A stretch of 64,000 nucleotides of DNA, from assembly GCA_030762175.1 (NCBI GenBank), contig CM060831.1, positions 137,620,001 through 137,684,000 of the forward strand. The letters are read 5' to 3'. The DNA is from Metallyticus violacea (taxonomy: Eukaryota; Arthropoda; Insecta; Mantodea; Metallyticidae). This document shows positions 10,564 to 22,503 of this stretch, one piece after another. Position numbers and translations under genes: made by a program. Numbering within the stretch: the stretch's first letter is position 1; each line of letters opens with the position of its first letter. Under the pieces are notes generated by a model that was given only the letters and a program-made list of their open reading frames with translations, did no database searches and was not told where the DNA came from.

Positions 10564-12292
10564 AAAAAAATTAAAATTTTAAAGCTTACATTATAAACTA
10601 ACTTATTTAAGTTCTTTATTTCCCACTGGAGCAAAGAGGCTCACCAAACATTTATTTCATCCTCCGCGATTCTTCAGCAGTTGACTTTGAGTTTTCCTCT
10701 CTTTCTGCTGCCCTGGGGGCTCCTTCTGAGGCCTTCTTTCTCAAAGAGTTTTCTTTGCGAAGAATGTGACCAATATATCTCCATTTTCTTTGCTTTATTC
10801 TGTAAATCAATTAGTTTTTATTTTATTCTTACCCATAACTCTTGGTTTGAATTTGTGTTTGGTCACTAGGCTGCCTAAGTAATGAAACTGTGTCACATTA
10901 CAAAAGTATAGCATTAAGGTCCCAAAGAGCGTTTATGATTAACATTCCTCTCATGAACGATAAAATATATTTTCATTCCCTTTTCCCATTTCAGAAATAA
11001 CAAATAAGGATTTTAACATTAGATTTTAAAGTTTATTACAAACTCTATAAATCGGACATATGTTATAATGAAGATAACTGAATGAAGAATATATTTTTGT
11101 AAAGCAACATTTGAGCAAAATGTAGCGAGTCTGTCAATAAAGTATATTGTCATTTTAAACTTGGCAGCCATTCACTAAATACTGCTGTAGAACTTCTGCC
11201 ATTTGATGTTGAGTGAGATGCATTATACATCGGAAAAGTTATGATGATACAGCAGGAATTCCATTATTTTCTTTTCTCTCTTCTTTCATTTATCAGTTGC
11301 TATAACATGCAGGAACGTTGCAACTGGCAACTGAAATCTTTATGATCTCTCACGATGCTCGTCAGAAGGCTTGCAGGGTGAAAGGGTTCGCTAACATTGT
11401 TCTTCTTCAAGCATACTTCTACTTTTGAAACGCTTTATGCAATCGAAATGCAACATGTGTGACACATAATCTTCACCTCGTGCTTCCTAAGGCAAGCCAG
11501 AGGTTTCTCTCTCCGGTTTTCTCAGATAAAATCCAAAGTTTGAATATATCTAGTTCTGTTCCATGTTTACTGGAAGTAGCAACAAACGCAGCCGCAAGCT
11601 ACGCATAGCAGGAGGTCACGCTGTCTGAGCGGATTAAGTATTCCTGTCTTTATGGATTTGTTTACCTATTCATTAACTTGTTCACCTTTTATATGTCTAT
11701 TAGTGTTCACATGTTCTATACATTAATAACTAAAACAATGCATGACGTTGAAAACAAAAGCGCATACTTATTCGTCATTCACTTTTTATTACAAACCAAC
11801 TGCCAAGCAGCCTGCAACTAGGAGAAAGAGATTTAGTGAAACCGTAAATTAAAGTGTTGGGACATAATAATCAAAAGGAATACAAAACATAGTGTGCCAT
11901 TTTTCCCGCAATCACAACTAGAATGTGTTAGTAAATACGCTAGATAGGCCTTATAATAAATTGACAGTGTGCGGAAAATGCAATACTTGTGAATTTATAG
12001 GTTATAGTAAACTGTGACGGTTTGATAGGATTTATGCTATATGCAAAATATTATCATGTGATGAAATATGAAACGTAAAACAATATGTAAAAAGAAGAAA
12101 ACATCGGAAATGTCTTGCAGAAAAGTATACACTACCAAATAACGGGCGTTTTCTTAGACTGCCATTAAAGATTGTTCCATTTTCAAGGAAAGAAAAATGG
12201 ACGTGATGGAATATGTCAATAGATTTAATCGCAAAAACTGCGACTCTTTTATTCATATCTAGAACCAAGAAACTCTGCAAAACATCAGAAAC
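10564..12292. other. No recognised feature
   Basis: No repeat of this window and no coding evidence. The small open frames here have no recognisable domains. Confidence 0.45.
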
Positions 12293-12560
12293 TTTTTTTT
12301 AATAGTTTTTAACGCCCGTTTTTACTACTGAGGTACCACAGGCGAGAACACTGATCATACATGAGGTGAAATGATATATTGGGAAAGAATTTTTTTAAGG
12401 AAGGAAGCGTTCCAGGCCTAAGTTTAGGGTACTTCCCCGGCATTAGCCATTTATGAGGACTGAGGAAAACTTGGAAAAAAAACTCAGTCAGGGAGGACAG
12501 TCCTGGCGGGATTTGAATCCCAGACTTCCCACTCAGGAGTCCGCGCCTGAACGACCTGGT
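12293..12560 (-). mobile_element. SINE-A, head-truncated
   Basis: A minus-strand copy. It starts with a T run and 'taacgcccgtttttactact' and runs through the body to 'cctgaacgacctgg', where the outermost head bases are missing. The 'cacaggcgagaacactgatc' region is diverged from other copies. Confidence 0.88.
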
Positions 12561-13760
12561 CGTTGGTTTCTGAAGCCAACATTCCATTAAATATACCACT
12601 GCCATTAAAGTACTCCCAATGGTCAGACAACCATCATTACGCATGCTTATGGCTTATTATACCTCCCAGTTTGTAACAAAGTTAAGTATCAGTTGCAAAA
12701 ACCTGGATCACATTTAGAAAACGTGCCGTCCTACGAAACTGTGTGGGTGTATTTGGAAAGGTTCACACTAATAACGAAGCTAACAGCTGTTTAAGGTATG
12801 CAACCGTTTAACGTTTTATTATGAAAACACTGAGTATAACGTAATAGCAGAACCTAAATTACGTTTAAAAGCTGTGCCAAAAGGTGTTGGGTGTTTCTGA
12901 TATGTCATACATCCGCAAATGTTATGCAATGCAGTAAATACTCCACCCTTTTCGTGAAGTATCATCACACACCCCAAGTCACGTTTCCCTTCTCTCCCCT
13001 TATTCTTTCACTTCTATTACTCCTCTTTTGAAACCATCGTCCGCCACTTCCCAGCTCCCTCCCTCTCTTTTATATCGCTTGTTGCCTGTTCATGCTCTTC
13101 ACGTCGTGATGTATCAGATAGCCATAAATACTTCGACACAAATCGACTCCACTGTGTAGGCAAGTAGTTTGCATAGCTTCGTCACTTCTTCCCCATCATC
13201 CTTGGCCTCCTTAATGAAGATCGCACTTTTTTTTCCCTTCCTAATGGCCTCAAGGCATGTCTTAAACATAAAATTGTTAAAGATATCTTTGTGCAACTTT
13301 CCGCTGTGGAATTGTTTTCATCTATTGGTTATTCTTTCACTATCATGTAACGATTGAAAGCAATGAACAAGCATATACAAACGTTTAAATTTAAAGAAAG
13401 CAAACATTAAAATTGTTCATCTAAAATTTTGTCGAATTTGGCCAAATAAGTATTGTTTTGCAACCACTACCACGTACTAAACTGGACTTTGATTTGTCGT
13501 CCTTGACTGCCTATATATTCACAAGATTAAGTGTTGATATTTTAATTACTATTCGAAATAATTTTGAATTAAAGAGAATTGAAAGAAAATAAGTGCAGTT
13601 TTGGGGTAATGTGTATTACTAAAAGAAATAAACAACAATTAGTTAACAAGCATTCAAATTAAGATTTCCACCAACATTTGCTACACTTTACTTCTCATAG
13701 CTAAAATAAAAGTAATAATTAGTAGATTAAATACACCTTTCAAATTACCATTTTCACCAA

Positions 13761-13809
<49 letters not shown>

Positions 13810-14570
13810 TAATACAAGTCAATATTACCTCTCCGCTAAATCCTTTCACATGCTCAATTTTCTCAGCTCACAGAACAAATTATATTCCTTTCATATACTT
13901 AAGGAGGCTTCTTCAGAAATAGTGGAGACACAGCAAACTTTAGCACCATTTAAATCTACCGATATAAATGCAAAATTTTCTTTGATAGTTTTCATTCAGC
14001 AGGCTAATACATTAAAAAAAAGTCCAAAGTATTTCAAATTATTTATTCTGTATATCTATAACATCAACATAGTTGCATCGACAACAGTGGATTCTGTTTT
14101 AATAATAGCAAATGTACATAATAAGAAAAAGCGTTGTATGCAATACAATAATAAACATATTTTATTTCTTTATTACATAAATAGCTATAATCTACAGCAC
14201 ATTCTTAAATAAAGCACCTGGTTAAAAAAGCACGATCAACTTTTTACGTTGTAGACAAATCTACTTTTTGTAATGAATATCTTAAAAGCACTCTCATTTG
14301 CCAATAATTGAGTGGAACAACGGAATCTATCTAAACAGCCAGAAGTAAAGCGCCTATTATGTGTTTATTTATTTATTCATTTATTGTGATAAGTACAATG
14401 TATAGGTCATGGCTTGGCTCTAACACTAGTTCTATGTTAACAACAAAAAAGAGAGAAGAAAACAGCTTACAAAGTCACAAGTTCATCTCAATTCTAATCA
14501 TATTAATTTCCTCTGATTATTCTTTCGAAATTTAATTTGATGGGATGCGAATTTTCGGATAATCAAAATA
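12561..14570. other. No recognised gene; poly-T tract inside
   Basis: Nothing identifiable apart from the 46-base T run at 13763. The 120-codon open frame at 13850-14212 is AT-driven and has no domain signature. Confidence 0.4.
13763..13808. repeat. Poly-T tract, 46 bases
   Basis: An uninterrupted T run. It could mark the A-tail of a minus-strand retrocopy, but the sequence to its right matches no element I recognise. Confidence 0.85.
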
Positions 14571-15437
14571 CGAGGGTAAGTCCATAAGTTTCCGGCCTTA
14601 CCGATAAGGATTATCACCTTCACGAAAATATCTGGTGTCATCTTATCTGTTAAGTAAATAATTGCAGCTGTAACTCCCGCTCCGCTGTGTTCAATAGTTG
14701 CATAAAGAAGGCTATGTGTAGAAGATTGTGACATGTTCAAAATAGAGTATCGAGCTGTTATTAAGTTATTCGCGAAAAAAGGACCTACCCAAAGGTGCAG
14801 GTGGGCCCTTGGATGTGCTCACTCCTGAATACATAGCTCTTGTGGAAGGAGAAATTACGGACGACCGGCGACTCAAAGTTACAGAAATAGCAGCAAGGTT
14901 GGGTCTTTCTGAAACAGCAGTCCTTCGAATTATTCATGAACATTTAAACATGAATAGGTTAGTGCAAGTTGGGTGCCTAGACTTCTTTCCTCAGTTCAAA
15001 AGCAGCAATGAGTCATCTGTTGTCAGCTCTGCCGTGGAAACGAGAGAGAAGTTTTACAACCTATTGTTGCAGGAGATGAAACTATGGTCCTCTACTATGA
15101 TCCCTTTTCCAAAAGAGAAACAATGGAATGGCTTAAACCTGGCGAAGCACCGCCTCTAAAGGCCAAGGTCACTCAGTCAACCAAGAAGGTCATGGCCACA
15201 ATCTTTTAGGACTGTGAAGGAATACTCTTCATTGACTTCAAGAAGAGGAACACCACAGTAAATGGGGAGCACTATGCTGGCCTACTACATAGACTACGTG
15301 CTTCCATCAAAGAGAAAAGGCGAGAAAAGCTGAATGGTGGTGTGCGCCTTCACGACAACGCGACTGTGCGCACAGCTCTTGTTGCAAAAGAAGCTGTGAA
15401 GAAATATGACTTCAAAAAGATCTACCATCCACCCTAC
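14571..15437 (+). mobile_element. mariner transposon, deleted and 3'-truncated
   Basis: This is the same family as the copy at 5262. The left end 'cgagggtaagtccataagtt' follows TA. The transposase part reads LDVLTPEYIALVEGEI, then ARLGLSETAVLRIIHEHLN. Compared with the other copy, about 120 bases are missing inside the N-terminal region near 14785. The element stops within the last catalytic block ('gatctaccatccaccctac') and the right inverted repeat is absent. The HDN block near 15350 keeps Asn ('cacgacaacgcg'), unlike the first copy. Confidence 0.85.
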
Positions 15438-16409
15438 ATTATATCTGTGAAATGCCAACTCTCCGGTAACAGCATCTTCATTTTTAGCCGCTAAACATCA
15501 GACGGTATATTTACGTCTATTGTTACCTTTACTTTGAATCACATATAATTGCATATATTTTGGTATATATTGTGTCTGCTATCTTTAGTTTCTCTTTGAA
15601 AATGTACGACAGCTCAATCGCTGTTAATGTGCTTCTGCATTTCTTTAGGAAAAAAAAAAAAAAAAAAAGACGAGAGTAAAATAGCATATGAAAGGGTAGT
15701 GCGTAACATAACAGCATCAAACTGGTTTACGCGATTTAATGATTGCATGCCTAAGCCTTGGGCATAAAACTAGCTCAAGAAGACTATAATCTAGAAAACG
15801 AGGCTATAAGGGCAGACAATCGCCAATAGCCATGCTCTTTCAGCATATGTTAGTATTACTAATGCGCAAAGTCTGTCGCGACTCCTACCAACTCAGTGAC
15901 GACCATTAGATAGTATGATCGATATACAGGCTCGACAACGAATCGATGTCTGCATGCAAAATTAGTCTTGAAAATTGTGTGTAATAGGTGTAGTTTAAGG
16001 AGTAAGTGGTGAAACAACTAAAACCGGATCTAGGATTAAGTGCAAGAAAATTTGGAGCGTCGCAGTCCTAAAAGTCAACATGTAAATGAAATCAAAATCA
16101 GTTCCGTGCAGATATTGCGAAATCAGACTGTGGCATTTCTCAAAGGACAGCGTTTTAATGCATTTAAATTGACAAACACCTGTCAATTTTTTTTCCTCCA
16201 TATTTGGGAACTGATTTCGTTGCTAGGTTAAATAGAACTGTTACATAGTAATAAGTTATATAGAACAATACTTATAGCACATTTAAAACAACTGTTATGC
16301 CAGAATATTTACCTTTTTTCAGAGCAGAGTACGGATTTTATGTAACTACATATTTTAATGCTACTTATTAATGAATGAGAAAAGGTAAATGTTTGCGAGA
16401 TACACAAGT
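15438..16409. other. No recognised gene
   Basis: Contains an A run at 15651-15668. Otherwise featureless. Confidence 0.45.
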
Positions 16410-16421
16410 AGAATAGTTTTC

Positions 16422-16714
16422 TGGGTCGGTCCTGGTGGTGTAGTGGTTACCATACTTGCCTCCTATACCCAAAACGCGGGTTCGAACCCGGCCAGGACCG
16501 ATGGATTTTTTCGGGCGTAAAAATCCTAAGTATGGCTTCCTTCGGAAGGGAAGTAAAGCCGTGGGTCCCGTGTCGTACATTTGCGGCACGAAAAAGAACC
16601 TCAAGCCTGAAAGAGAGGCCTCTGAGCAAAATTTGTCGGCCGTTTCACGCCCTGAGTTGAATGGGACGCTGATGACCTGAGCTGTTAAAGAGCGTCCTTA
16701 AATAAATCAATCAA
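16422..16714 (+). mobile_element. SINE-B, full length with target duplication
   Basis: The head 'ggtcctggtggtgtagtggt' and 'gggttcgaaccc' are A and B boxes of a Gly/Asp/Glu-like tRNA. The body carries 'cgggcgtaaaaatcctaagt' and 'ttccttcggaagggaagtaa', then the core 'cccgtgtcgtacatttgcgg'. It ends 'cttaaataaatcaatca'. The target duplication 'agaatagttttc' is perfect at 16410-16421 and 16715-16726. This is the best reference copy of the family here. Confidence 0.93.
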
Positions 16715-16988
16715 AGAATAGTTTTCCATATTTTAAATATTTGGTATAACATTACATATTTCACACGATACTACAAATTTTCGTGTTTTAATATTATTAC
16801 GTACTCGCCGTTACATTCAAATCGAAATTACAGGAGTTTATTGCTGCCAACAATGATTCATTTTAAATACTTTCCTTTCTTGTTCTCAAAAAGCATCAGA
16901 ATTTGAATTAGTAGTTAACTACTAACGAAAAGACTGATTGTCGCTGCTAGAGGCTGTCTGCATGAGAGCGTTGTTACTTCAAATGTAA

Positions 16989-17274
16989 GTCGGTCCTGGT
17001 GGTGTAGTGGTAACCCATACTTGCCTCCTAAACCCAAGATCAAGGGTTCAAACCCAGCCAGGATCGATGGATTTTTTCGGCGTAAAATTCTAAGCATGCC
17101 TTCCTTCGGAAGGAAGTAAAGCCGTGGGTTCCGTGTCGTACATTTACGGCATGTTCAAACCTGAAAGAAGAGATCTCTGAGCAAAATTTGTCGGCCGTTT
17201 CACGCCCTGAATTGAATGGGACGCTGATGACCTGAGATGTTAAAGAGCGTACGTAAATAAACCAAATCAATCAA
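16989..17274 (+). mobile_element. SINE-B, full length with target duplication
   Basis: A second complete plus-strand copy only 274 bases after the previous one. The target duplication 'ttcaaatgtaa' is perfect at 16978-16988 and 17275-17285. The different duplications show that the two are independent insertions, not one duplicated block. Confidence 0.93.
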
Positions 17275-17285
17275 TTCAAATGTAA

Positions 17286-17901
17286 TGTTGCAAATTTTCT
17301 AATATTTAATATCTGACTGTGTTGCTATTGATACACTATTTAACCATAACTATTCAATTGTTTATTAAAATACTTTATTCAAATTTGTAACGCAATAACA
17401 ATCAGCCCTATAAAACTAGATACAAAGTTTCCTGGGAACACACGTGACGAGAGGTGACGTTTCAGATGGTGCATAGTCATAATTATTCTTGGCTGCTCTT
17501 ACCGCTTCCTCTCTCCTCCGCCAATCAAAAAACTTAAACTTACCGAGGCATTCATTTGCACCGCAACCACAAACCACATTCCTTACAAATAATAACTAAA
17601 ATACAAATATCAAGTATAACATGGAAGTCCCCTATAGACATTTTACGAATAAAAAGCAATATTTATAGGAAGTTAACGTTGAAATTTTTGGAGGTAGCGC
17701 AAACTAAAAATCTAGTAAAGGAGCGGCCCTTGTAAATGACACAAATTTCGTCAATTCATTTTCAAACGGAATGCTTTCGTGGTCGATGTGTTCACAAAGA
17801 CGTGTTAGGTCCTCTGTGACGAAAACTACTTCTGTAGCAAGGTCTCAAGTCATATTTTTATAAGTAATTGTGCTCTAATATTTTCATATATATATTAAAA
17901 A
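17286..17901. other. No recognised feature
   Basis: Ordinary AT-rich sequence. Confidence 0.45.
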
Positions 17902-18358
17902 TATAAAAGCAGAAAAGGATAAAACACTAAGAGAAAGTTACACTTGTAATCATTATATTTCGAACTACTAGAGTTTTTCTATGGCATGAAGACAAGTGCA
18001 TCTTATCTATCTTATGACATCTATCCAAGGTAATATTATGAAATTTTGGTTCAACAAATATAAGTACCATTCTAAGCAATTAGCTAAGTATACAGGGCAT
18101 GTTGGCTTTCTTGCTTATTGTCTATTACTGGTGTTTGTCCTAACGGAATATTAGTTCGCTTGCCATTGTCCGCTAGAGCTCCTAGCACTTATTTAGATAT
18201 CTCCCATCAGTTTCTACGAAAGCACTTGTCTTCTTGCCATAGAAGAACTCCAGTAGTTCGAAATATAGCGATCTCAAGTGTGATTTTCTCTTTCTGTTTT
18301 ATCCATTTCAACTTTTATAATTATTGTTAATTTGTTACATTGTTAATGTTATTTCTTT

Positions 18359-18394
<36 letters not shown>

Positions 18395-18395
18395 T
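17902..18395. repeat. Inverted-arm repeat family, copy 1, with (AT)n
   Basis: A left arm at about 17912-17999 ('aggataaaacactaagagaa', then 'atatttcgaactactagag') is repeated inverted at about 18222-18304. About 220 bases separate the arms. The right flank ends in an (AT)n run at about 18362-18391. Related sequence recurs at 48231-48715. This is a dispersed repeat of unknown class; the arms could be terminal repeats of a non-autonomous element. Confidence 0.7.
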
Positions 18396-19801
18396 GTTTC
18401 TACAAAGATAAAATGTAATGCTTCCCTATTCCGAAAGTGTTCATTTGAACCTGTACACCATTAGTGCATCTTCTAGTCAACAATCTGCCGTTTAATTTGA
18501 TAATGGAAAATGCACCTTTAATTAAACTCCTTGGACAGACTGTAATTGCTACAAGAATGGCGAACTAAAGGGACAAGCCTGGACAATGGACTGTCAGTCA
18601 TGGCTCAGTAAATGGAATAATAAAGATGTACTCGTACACTGAGGTCAAAATTCGCACCTTGAGATGCCAGTTCACTGGGGAGCAGCAGACCATGTCTCTT
18701 CTGGTTCCAAGAGACTCCGGTTTTCCTTGACGGCTCATCGGATACGAAGTTTCTTGGCTCTTGCTGTTTCTTTAAAAACGGCGCTACTCATGCGAAAAGG
18801 TGAGATAAAAAGGAAGAGGAAATGAAGCATGAAATACCTGTCTTCAAAAAGTATTCAAAGTTCATGTGATTCTCGTATTTCTACATACTCCTAAAAATGG
18901 AAACGGGAATATATTTTTTGGCATTTAGCAACTGATTAATGCAGTAATACTTTATAAGTAATCTGTCATTTAAACCTTAATGTAGCTATGGCAGATTCAC
19001 ATTACGAAATATGATTTATTTCTACTGCTATGCAGGTAACTTCCCATACAACTATTACAATAATTATTAGAAAGTGTATTTCTAGCACAAAGTTACTTTT
19101 TCAAATATAAAATGCACATTAGCTACAAGAAAGTAAAACTAGACGGGATTAGAATGGCAACTGATTTTTTGCAGAATTCTAGGCCAAGTAATTTATTAGA
19201 AATCGGCATACATAGGGATCGGACTTTCAGACACTTTTTAGAGAATTCGCATGATTACTAGACAAAAAACCAGAGTTGTAGTTGCAAAAACATTTTACGG
19301 TGGATTGTTAAAATTACTTACCATTATATCAAAGGGGGTTCCAGATGGACTGTGCTATTTTTGTGACATTTTTTCTCGGCGTGTACATCTGCTTGCAGAT
19401 CGCAGTCAGGAATGCTCTTAAGTCAAGGGGTTAAAATACTGGTGGTTCAACATTTTCGAGAACAAGAGTCCAGCAATCCTTTCTATCTTTCCTTAGTTGA
19501 CCAAATTAAATGCCCTTTCACATTCAAATAGAAACTGGACAAAATCTACACCAGACTACAGAGTGCTGGTGTCAATATTTCCCCTGAAGGCTTGAATGTA
19601 CTTCGCTTGTCATCAAGATGAATTTTCACACAAGTTGTAGATTCTTTCATCACCCCACGTTATTTCTGTTTCAGAACGCCAGGTTTTGTATTTAAGGAAG
19701 CCAGATCATTCAATAGTCTCTCTTTCATTTCTACCACACTCAAAGTTTTATGTGAACTTGCCAATTCGAGAACAAGTCGCGAAATCGCAAAAACGCTTGA
19801 A
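18396..19801. other. No recognised feature
   Basis: Some moderately GC-rich patches (18480-18800, 19330-19640), but no domain, splice-bounded exon or repeat that I can support. Confidence 0.4.
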
Positions 19802-20097
19802 TTTTTTTTTAATTTATTTATTTACGGATGCTCTTTAACATCTCAGGTCATCAGCGTTACATTCAATACAGAGCGTGAAATAGCCGACAAATTTTGCTCA
19901 GAGGCCTCTCTTTCAGGCTTGAGGTTCTTTTTCGTGCCGTAAATTTACGACATGGGACCCATGGCTTTACTTCCCTTCCGAAGGAAGCCATACTTAGAAT
20001 TTTTACGCCCGAAAAAATCCATCGATCTTGGCCGGGTTTGAACCCGTGATCTTGGGTTTAGGAGGTAAGTATGGTTACCACTACACCACCAGGACCA
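19802..20097 (-). mobile_element. SINE-B, full length
   Basis: A minus-strand copy. It starts with a T run and 'ttatttacggatgctcttta' and ends with the inverted head 'ctacaccaccaggacca'. Flanks 'gcttgaa' and 'acttgaa' suggest a partly eroded target duplication. Confidence 0.9.
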
Positions 20098-20578
20098 CTT
20101 GAAGTGGCTGTCCATAGTTTTCAAGAAAGGCAAACACCGGACATGTGTTTCAACAAAGGGAATAAAATGCAATGTTTTATAAACAAAACAGTAGTTACAA
20201 TATCTCTAGCATAATTATAAAGCTTTCAAGCAGTAAATTTAAATTTTTAATAAAGACAAAAAAGAGTATTTTCAACTCTATAAATTTTAGCCGTTATGCT
20301 AACCATCTGTACCGGCTCAAGAACACATTACCCGATTATTAGGCAAAAACATACATTCGCACCTTGTCGTCAATTTAGGGAAATCAACAACAGTGTTGCA
20401 ATTTATTCTGCAATTTCCAGCCCTAATTATATGAAAAGTTTAAAGATGTTAGCTTCATTTAACTGCCTAGGAACTAGAATGGAACTGTATATTCTATCTA
20501 CCGTGACCGTCAGTATTCTTGAAAATTTACTGAATTTAAGAAGAACAATATTGCATGTAAATGTTTAATGTCAATAAA

Positions 20579-20615
<37 letters not shown>

Positions 20616-21600
20616 GTTGTTGTTCTTGATGATATTTTGTATTAATTTAATAAAATATGCGGATGTCATTTTTTACATTAAGTACATTTAATGCAATTCA
20701 TTGAATTCTGAAAGTATTTTCTATGGCATAGGACGAGAAAAACTCGGTCTGATTTAAGGAGAAATGCTAGTCTATTAGTAGTTGCTTTGTAACTCGTGCT
20801 TTGAACCAATGGAAGTGACATAACGTAATTACATTGTAAGACAGTAATCAGGAACAACTAACTTCAACTGTTTACCTTGGAAACAAAGGAACGTTAATTT
20901 TAAGATAGCACAGTTGAGTAATTTAAGATTATCTTGAAATGTTGCTAATTTAGGTGAAATAAACTTCAACGAGGCTGTCTTAACATGACGTAGAATTATC
21001 CGAACAGAAGAATATCGTCTTGATGTTTGTTCACATATGTCAAAAAGTTCTGAATACAAGGAGCAAAGCTTAGCGTTTTGAAGAAGCTAGCCGGAAATTA
21101 TCGCGTAGAAGAAATTCTGTCATAAGTGGAAGAGCATTCTGTAAGAAACAGCAGAGATACTCGTGGCTGTATTGTCGGGGTGTGTCTGTGAATTGTTTTG
21201 AGAATATTAAGAGAGAAATAGCTGCGATATTGTTAAAGTGAAGAGCATTTTTACGAAAGTATTAAAAGCTTTGGATTTGCAGACTTTAGCACTCTATGTT
21301 TATTTTGTAAGCCCTTGTGAAAATTTAGTTTTTATTGTGAGTAGGTTCTTAATGTTTAGCTTGAATTTTCTGCATTGCAAGACTGTGGAATATAAAACTC
21401 TAAACACAATCGCAGCAAAATATATTTAAAAGAAACCTTCTCAAAAGAATATATTTCTCAGGGTTAAACTTTAATCCTGATATTTAGACCCAATCTTCCG
21501 CTAAAGGGACAATAAGATTTAATGTACATTGAATTTCTGTCAATTTATTGTATGTTACCAGTGAATAAAGGAATATTTAATGTCTACCATTTTAGGGTTC
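20098..21600. other. No recognised gene
   Basis: Featureless apart from the (ATT)n run at 20580-20624. The 90-codon frame at 20296-20568 has no recognisable domain. Confidence 0.4.
20580..20624. repeat. (ATT)n to (GTT)n microsatellite
   Basis: A compound tri-nucleotide run that changes from ATT to GTT at its right end. Confidence 0.9.
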
Positions 21601-21604
21601 TTAA

Positions 21605-22330
21605 GGGGAGTAATAAAGGCCTATCCTCGTAATGTTAAATTTACCAATTTCAGTATCCATTTTCTCAAGAATTATTAAAGCTAAAGAAATGATACAGCAT
21701 AGAGATGCACATAATTGAAATTTGATTGTCTATTTTTACCTTGGCTCTGAAGCAAATTACAAATTATTTTGAACTGTTTGCTTTTTTCTATCTTTTTCCC
21801 AACATTTAATTTTTTTTTACATTATCAAAATTTGTCCTATCTCAACCATAATAGATTCTCATCATCACAATAATAGCACGAGTAAATGGTAAATTTTTTA
21901 AAGTGATAACTTATAGAGACCCTAAAAAAATGGAAAAAGTATGCAAAATGTTGTATTTGTTCAATAATTACAGCAAAAAAATGTTTGTACAGAAAAACTA
22001 ACTTTTGGAGTAAAAATAAAACCCTCCACTACTGTAAAACAACAAAGGATTATGTTATAGAAACAAACGCTTCTAATTTATGAAATACAGCTTTTTCTAT
22101 CATTCAAGACAAAATCTCAGTCTTCTAAAGTAAATAATTACTGAGATATAAAATTTTAACTGAATAAGTGTTGGCGAGACCTAAAAAAATGGCTTCTGCA
22201 GTGACACGATTAAAAATGCTTATAACCATGGAACGTTAATGAAAATCACAACAAAATAAATGCAAAATTCCAAATGTTAAAATGGTGCAAAAAATATGGT
22301 TTTTGACCCCCTTTCTCTTAAATACTTCCC
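21605..22330. mobile_element. Candidate TTAA-flanked non-autonomous element
   Basis: TTAA occurs at 21601-21604 and 22331-22334. Just inside, the left reads GGGGAGTA and the inverted right reads GGGAAGTA. The TTAA target is that of piggyBac-type transposons. The inside is AT-rich with no transposase. The matched ends are short (11 of 12 with the TTAA), so chance is possible. Confidence 0.35.
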
Positions 22331-22433
22331 TTAACATAAATATATTATTTTTAAAGGCATAGACACTTAAAATGCTTACTCAAAAATTAAGAATAATTTC
22401 ATAATAATGCGGATTAATTTTACATTGTTGCAG

Positions 22434-22503
22434 GTAAACGAAGAAAATCTGCGGGCTCTCTTGACAGAAGAAGAGTGGAGGTCTCTTTTTGGCTCGTCTG
22501 CTT
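22434..22503 (+). CDS. ADAMTS-like gene, first recognised exon (propeptide)
   Basis: A 70-nt exon bounded by 'ttgttgcag' upstream and 'gtgagt' from 22504. It encodes VNEENLRALLTEEEWRSLFG and a few more residues. It enters in phase 0 and leaves one base (t), which joins 'ct' of the exon at 34390 to make a Ser codon. The joined sequence SSASPEFAIV resembles the 'FG...VPEYEVV' start of M12B propeptides. It is short, so the call rests on splice signals, phase fit and plausible protein. The exon with the start codon and signal peptide must lie upstream and was not found. Confidence 0.62.

Noticed and set aside
13850..14212. 120-codon open frame after the poly-T tract
   Set aside because: AT-driven amino-acid content (Ile, Asn, Lys, Tyr) and no family resemblance; likely chance.
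18118..18330. 70-codon frame across the repeat arm
   Set aside because: It runs through the inverted-repeat arm and is explained by the repeat.
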